From assembly GCA_947044405.1 (NCBI GenBank), contig CAMRHE010000012.1:12726001-12790000 (forward strand): DNA of 64,000 nt. Direction: 5' to 3'. Under the pieces are notes generated by a model that was given only the letters and a program-made list of their open reading frames with translations, was not told where the DNA came from and searched no databases. This stretch comes from Leptodactylus fallax. Lineage: Eukaryota > Chordata > Amphibia > Anura > Leptodactylidae. Shown piece by piece: positions 61,502 to 64,000 of the stretch. Both the position numbers and the translations under genes were made by a program. Numbering within the stretch: position 1 is the first letter of the stretch; every line of letters starts with the position of its first letter.

Positions 61502-63073
61502 CAGTCGGGGAAAAAAAAGTATTTAGTCAGCCACCAATTGTGTACGTTCTCCCACTTAAAAAGGAGAGGCCTGTAATTGACATCATAGGTAGACCTCAAC
61601 TATGAGAGACAAAATGAGAAAACAAATCTAGAAAATCACATTGTCTGATTTTTTTTTAAGAATTTATTTGCAAATTATGGTGGAAAATAAGTGGTCACCT
61701 ACAAACAAGCAAGATTTCTGGCTCTCACAGACCTGTAACTTCTTCTTTAAGAGGCTCCTCTGTCCTCCACTCATTACCTGTAGTAATGGCACCTGTTTGA
61801 CATTATCAGTATAAAAGGCACCTGTCCACAACCTCAAACAGTAACACTCCAAACTCCACTATGGTGAAGACCAAAGAGCTGTGGAAGGACACCAGAAACA
61901 AAATTGTAGACCTGCACCAGGCTGGGAAGACTGAATCTGCAATAGGCAAGCAGCTTAGTGTGAAGAAATCAACTGTGGGAGCAATAATTAGAAAATGGAA
62001 GACATACAAGACCACTGATAATCTCCCTCGATCAGGGGTTTACGCAAGATCTCACCCCGTGGGGTCAAAATGATCACAAGAACGGTGAGCAAAAATCCCA
62101 GAACCTAGTGAATGACCTGCAGAAAGCTGGGACTAACGTAACAAAGTCTACAGTCAGTAACACACTACGCCGCCAGGGACTCAGATCCTGCAGTGCCAGA
62201 CGTGTCCCCCTGCTTAAGCCAGTACATATCCAGGCCCATCTGAAGTTTGCTAGAGAGTATTTGGATGTTCCAGAAGAGTATTGGGAGAATGTCATATGGT
62301 CAGATGAAACCAAAGTAGAACTGTTTGGTAGAAACACAACTCGTCGTGTTTGGAGGAGAGTGAATGCTGAGTTGCATCCAAAGAACACCATACCTACTGT
62401 GAAGCATGAGGGTGGCAACATCATGCTTTGGGGCTGTTTCTCTGCAAAGGGACCAGGGCGACTGATCCGTGTACATGAAAGAACGAATGGGGCCATGTAT
62501 CGTGAGATTTTGAGTGCAAACCTCCTTCCATCAGCAAGGGCATTGAAGATGAAACATGGCTGGGTCTTTCAGCATGACAATGATCCCAAGCACACCGCCA
62601 GGGCAACGAAGGCGTGGATTTCAAGGTCCTGGAGTGGCCTAGCCAGTCTCCAGATCTCAACCCCATAGAAAACCTTTGGAGGGAGTTGAAAGTCCGTGTT
62701 GCCCAGTGACAGCCCCAAAACATCACTGCTCTAGAGGAGATCTGCATGGAGGAATGGGCCAACATACCAGCAACAGTGTGTGCCACCCTTGTGAAGACTT
62801 ACAGAAAACGTTTGACCTCTGTCATTGCCAACAAAGGATATATAACAAAGTATTGAGATGAACTTTTGTTATTGACCAAATACTTATTTTCCACCATAAT
62901 TTGCAAATAAATTCTTTAAAAATCAGACAATGTGATTTTCTAGATGTTTTCTAATTTTGTCTCTCATAGTTGAGGTCTATCTATGATGACAATTACAGGC
63001 CGGCCGGCCTCATCTTTTTAAGTGGGAGAACTTGCACAATTGGTGGCTGACTAAATACTTTTTTTCCCCACTG
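61502..63073 (+). mobile_element. Tc1 transposon with Passport-like termini
   Basis: TA flanks both ends (61500-61501, 63074-63075). The left end CAGTCGGGGAAAAAAAAGTA and right complement CAGTGGGGAAAAAAAGTATT continue as inverted repeats (TTTAGTCAGCCACCAATTGT, GAGACAAAATGAGAAAAC...) for about 200 bp with inner repeats (AATTTGCAAATAAATTCTT). From memory these ends match the Passport/PPTN group known from flatfish and other aquatic vertebrates. Length is 1,572 bp. Confidence 0.93.
61861..62857 (+). pseudogene. Tc1 transposase, several frame breaks
   Basis: The start MVKTKELWKDTRNKIVDLHQ opens the HTH domain, which breaks after LPRSG (stop near 62071). The frame resumes at about 62108 ([15 protein letters not shown]) with [13 protein letters not shown] (first Asp) and [19 protein letters not shown] (second Asp), then a small deletion near 62615 shifts the frame before the SPDLNPIE box, which is encoded but out of frame near 62650. 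A TGA follows near 62708. The copy cannot make active enzyme. Confidence 0.92.
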
Positions 63074-63075
63074 TA

Positions 63076-64000
63076 CATACCTCCTAGCTGTCCCCGATTC
63101 AGAGGGACAGTCCTGGATTTTAATTGCTGTTCTGGGTGGTGAGAGGTATGTCTCTGCTTGAGCTCATCTGTGTCTGGAGGATGCAGATGAGCTGAGTATA
63201 ATAGTAAGGCAGGAAGCTGTCTGCTTCTTACAGCACCATTTGGCCCCTGTCTCTCTTGCCTCTTGTCAATTCATTGCGCCTGTTGCTTCTTGACGCCATA
63301 TGCAGGAAAGTCAGGAGTGGACTATGAGACCACAGAGCGAAGTAAGCATTAGTTTTTATAATGTGTGAGCCATAATGAAGACATTATACCGTGTGGGGTT
63401 CGAGGTATGGATTATGATACCCAAATTCAACATTGTGCGTGCTGCAGGTTTTGCCCCTTTTTAGTCACTGAAAGATGGGAGGTATGTAACAGTATATAGA
63501 TGGATTGGCTGCACGTCACTAGTGTATAAGCTCCCTTTATGATATTGCATTGTCAGGAAAAATGACAAGGCTGCTTTACAGAGGCACTTCCATCAGAAAG
63601 GAGTATTTTTTTTTTAACTTGATAGTCATTGAAAAAAATTTCATTGAATTTTGTCTGTTTTTTTTATTGCACCATTACTATACAAATAAAATTTCAATAC
63701 AAAATCATGCACTTCTAAACTAACATGTAAGTCTATACATATCCACTAGATGTCACCATTGTCTTTCTAGCTATTTAATACTGATGAGGTTGCCATGCTT
63801 TCTTGTTTGATTTCACAGGCAGCTATTTAACATATTCATTCTCTGTCATAAAACAATGTCTGTGATATTTTTATTAGCTTTTTATCAGCTATGTTATTTC
63901 CACAACTTGAGGATTACCCATTGATTGTCTGAGCTCTTTGTTAGGAGACCAGGCAAGAGCCTATTTAGGCCTTATTCACACATGCATTTGCAATAAATAG
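63076..64000. other. Intergenic DNA, no gene recognised
   Basis: A fragment near 63076-63130 (ACATACCTCCTAGCTGTCCCCGATTCAGAGGGACAGTCC) looks like the end of a dispersed repeat and is mirrored loosely near 63470 (GATGGGAGGTATGTAAC). Nothing else is recognised. Confidence 0.4.

Noticed and set aside
59521..64000. A second host gene downstream of MAD2L1
   Set aside because: No exon-like segment with splice signals and protein resemblance could be found; all longer frames lie in repeats or the Tc1.

Overview
The window is vertebrate nuclear DNA, most likely from a frog. It holds one recognisable host gene, MAD2L1 (spindle-checkpoint protein MAD2), on the plus strand in five coding exons: 29424-29493, 31369-31515, 44860-44980, 46238-46341 and 57903-58072. 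All splice sites are GT-AG and the exons join in frame to a 203-residue protein. The frog assignment rests on the protein, which reads like amphibian MAD2 from memory, and on a dense population of TTAA-flanked foldback elements of the T2/Kolobok kind, hAT and Tc1 elements, L1 and CR1-group LINEs, and tRNA-type SINEs. No alignment was run.

Positions 1-29300 are upstream intergenic DNA with no supported host gene. They contain degraded Tc1 copies (6878-7596, 23435-24433), a better preserved Tc1 (25087-26698) inside a CR1/L2-like LINE remnant, two non-autonomous hAT elements with perfect 8-bp target duplications (7736-9000, which carries a 31-bp minisatellite and a palindrome, and 15742-16823, inside a SINE), a decayed Ty3/gypsy pol fragment (20790-22330), a 5'-truncated Rex1/CR1-type LINE (19663-20489) and several foldback MITEs. 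Just upstream of MAD2L1 lie a CTCF-like motif (29090), a CCAAT box, a full CRE and a GCGCG-4 nt-CTTGAA arrangement that fits a CDE/CHR cell-cycle element.

The MAD2L1 introns are swollen by nested insertions. Intron 2 has a 637-bp TTAA-flanked hairpin, a 5'-truncated minus-strand L1 with an open reading frame of about 800 codons, and a three-layer nest: a foldback MITE split by a minus-strand L1, itself split by a 5.9-kb full-length plus-strand L1. Both L1 insertions have perfect target-site duplications. Intron 4 holds a second nest: a minus-strand Rex1/CR1-type LINE split by an LTR retrotransposon (5-bp duplication GTAAT), whose 3' LTR is split by a Tc1 element. A near-identical second Tc1 copy lies in the same LINE 1.3 kb further on. 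Both Tc1 copies keep an open transposase frame whose D-to-E spacing I count as 35 rather than 34.

After MAD2L1 come a likely 1.4-kb 3' UTR with AATAAA at 59499, repeat-derived DNA, and a frame-broken Tc1 with termini like the Passport family (61502-63073). Order of events where nesting proves it: MITE, then L1(-), then L1(+); LINE, then LTR element, then Tc1. Family names beyond superfamily level are from memory and need a database search.
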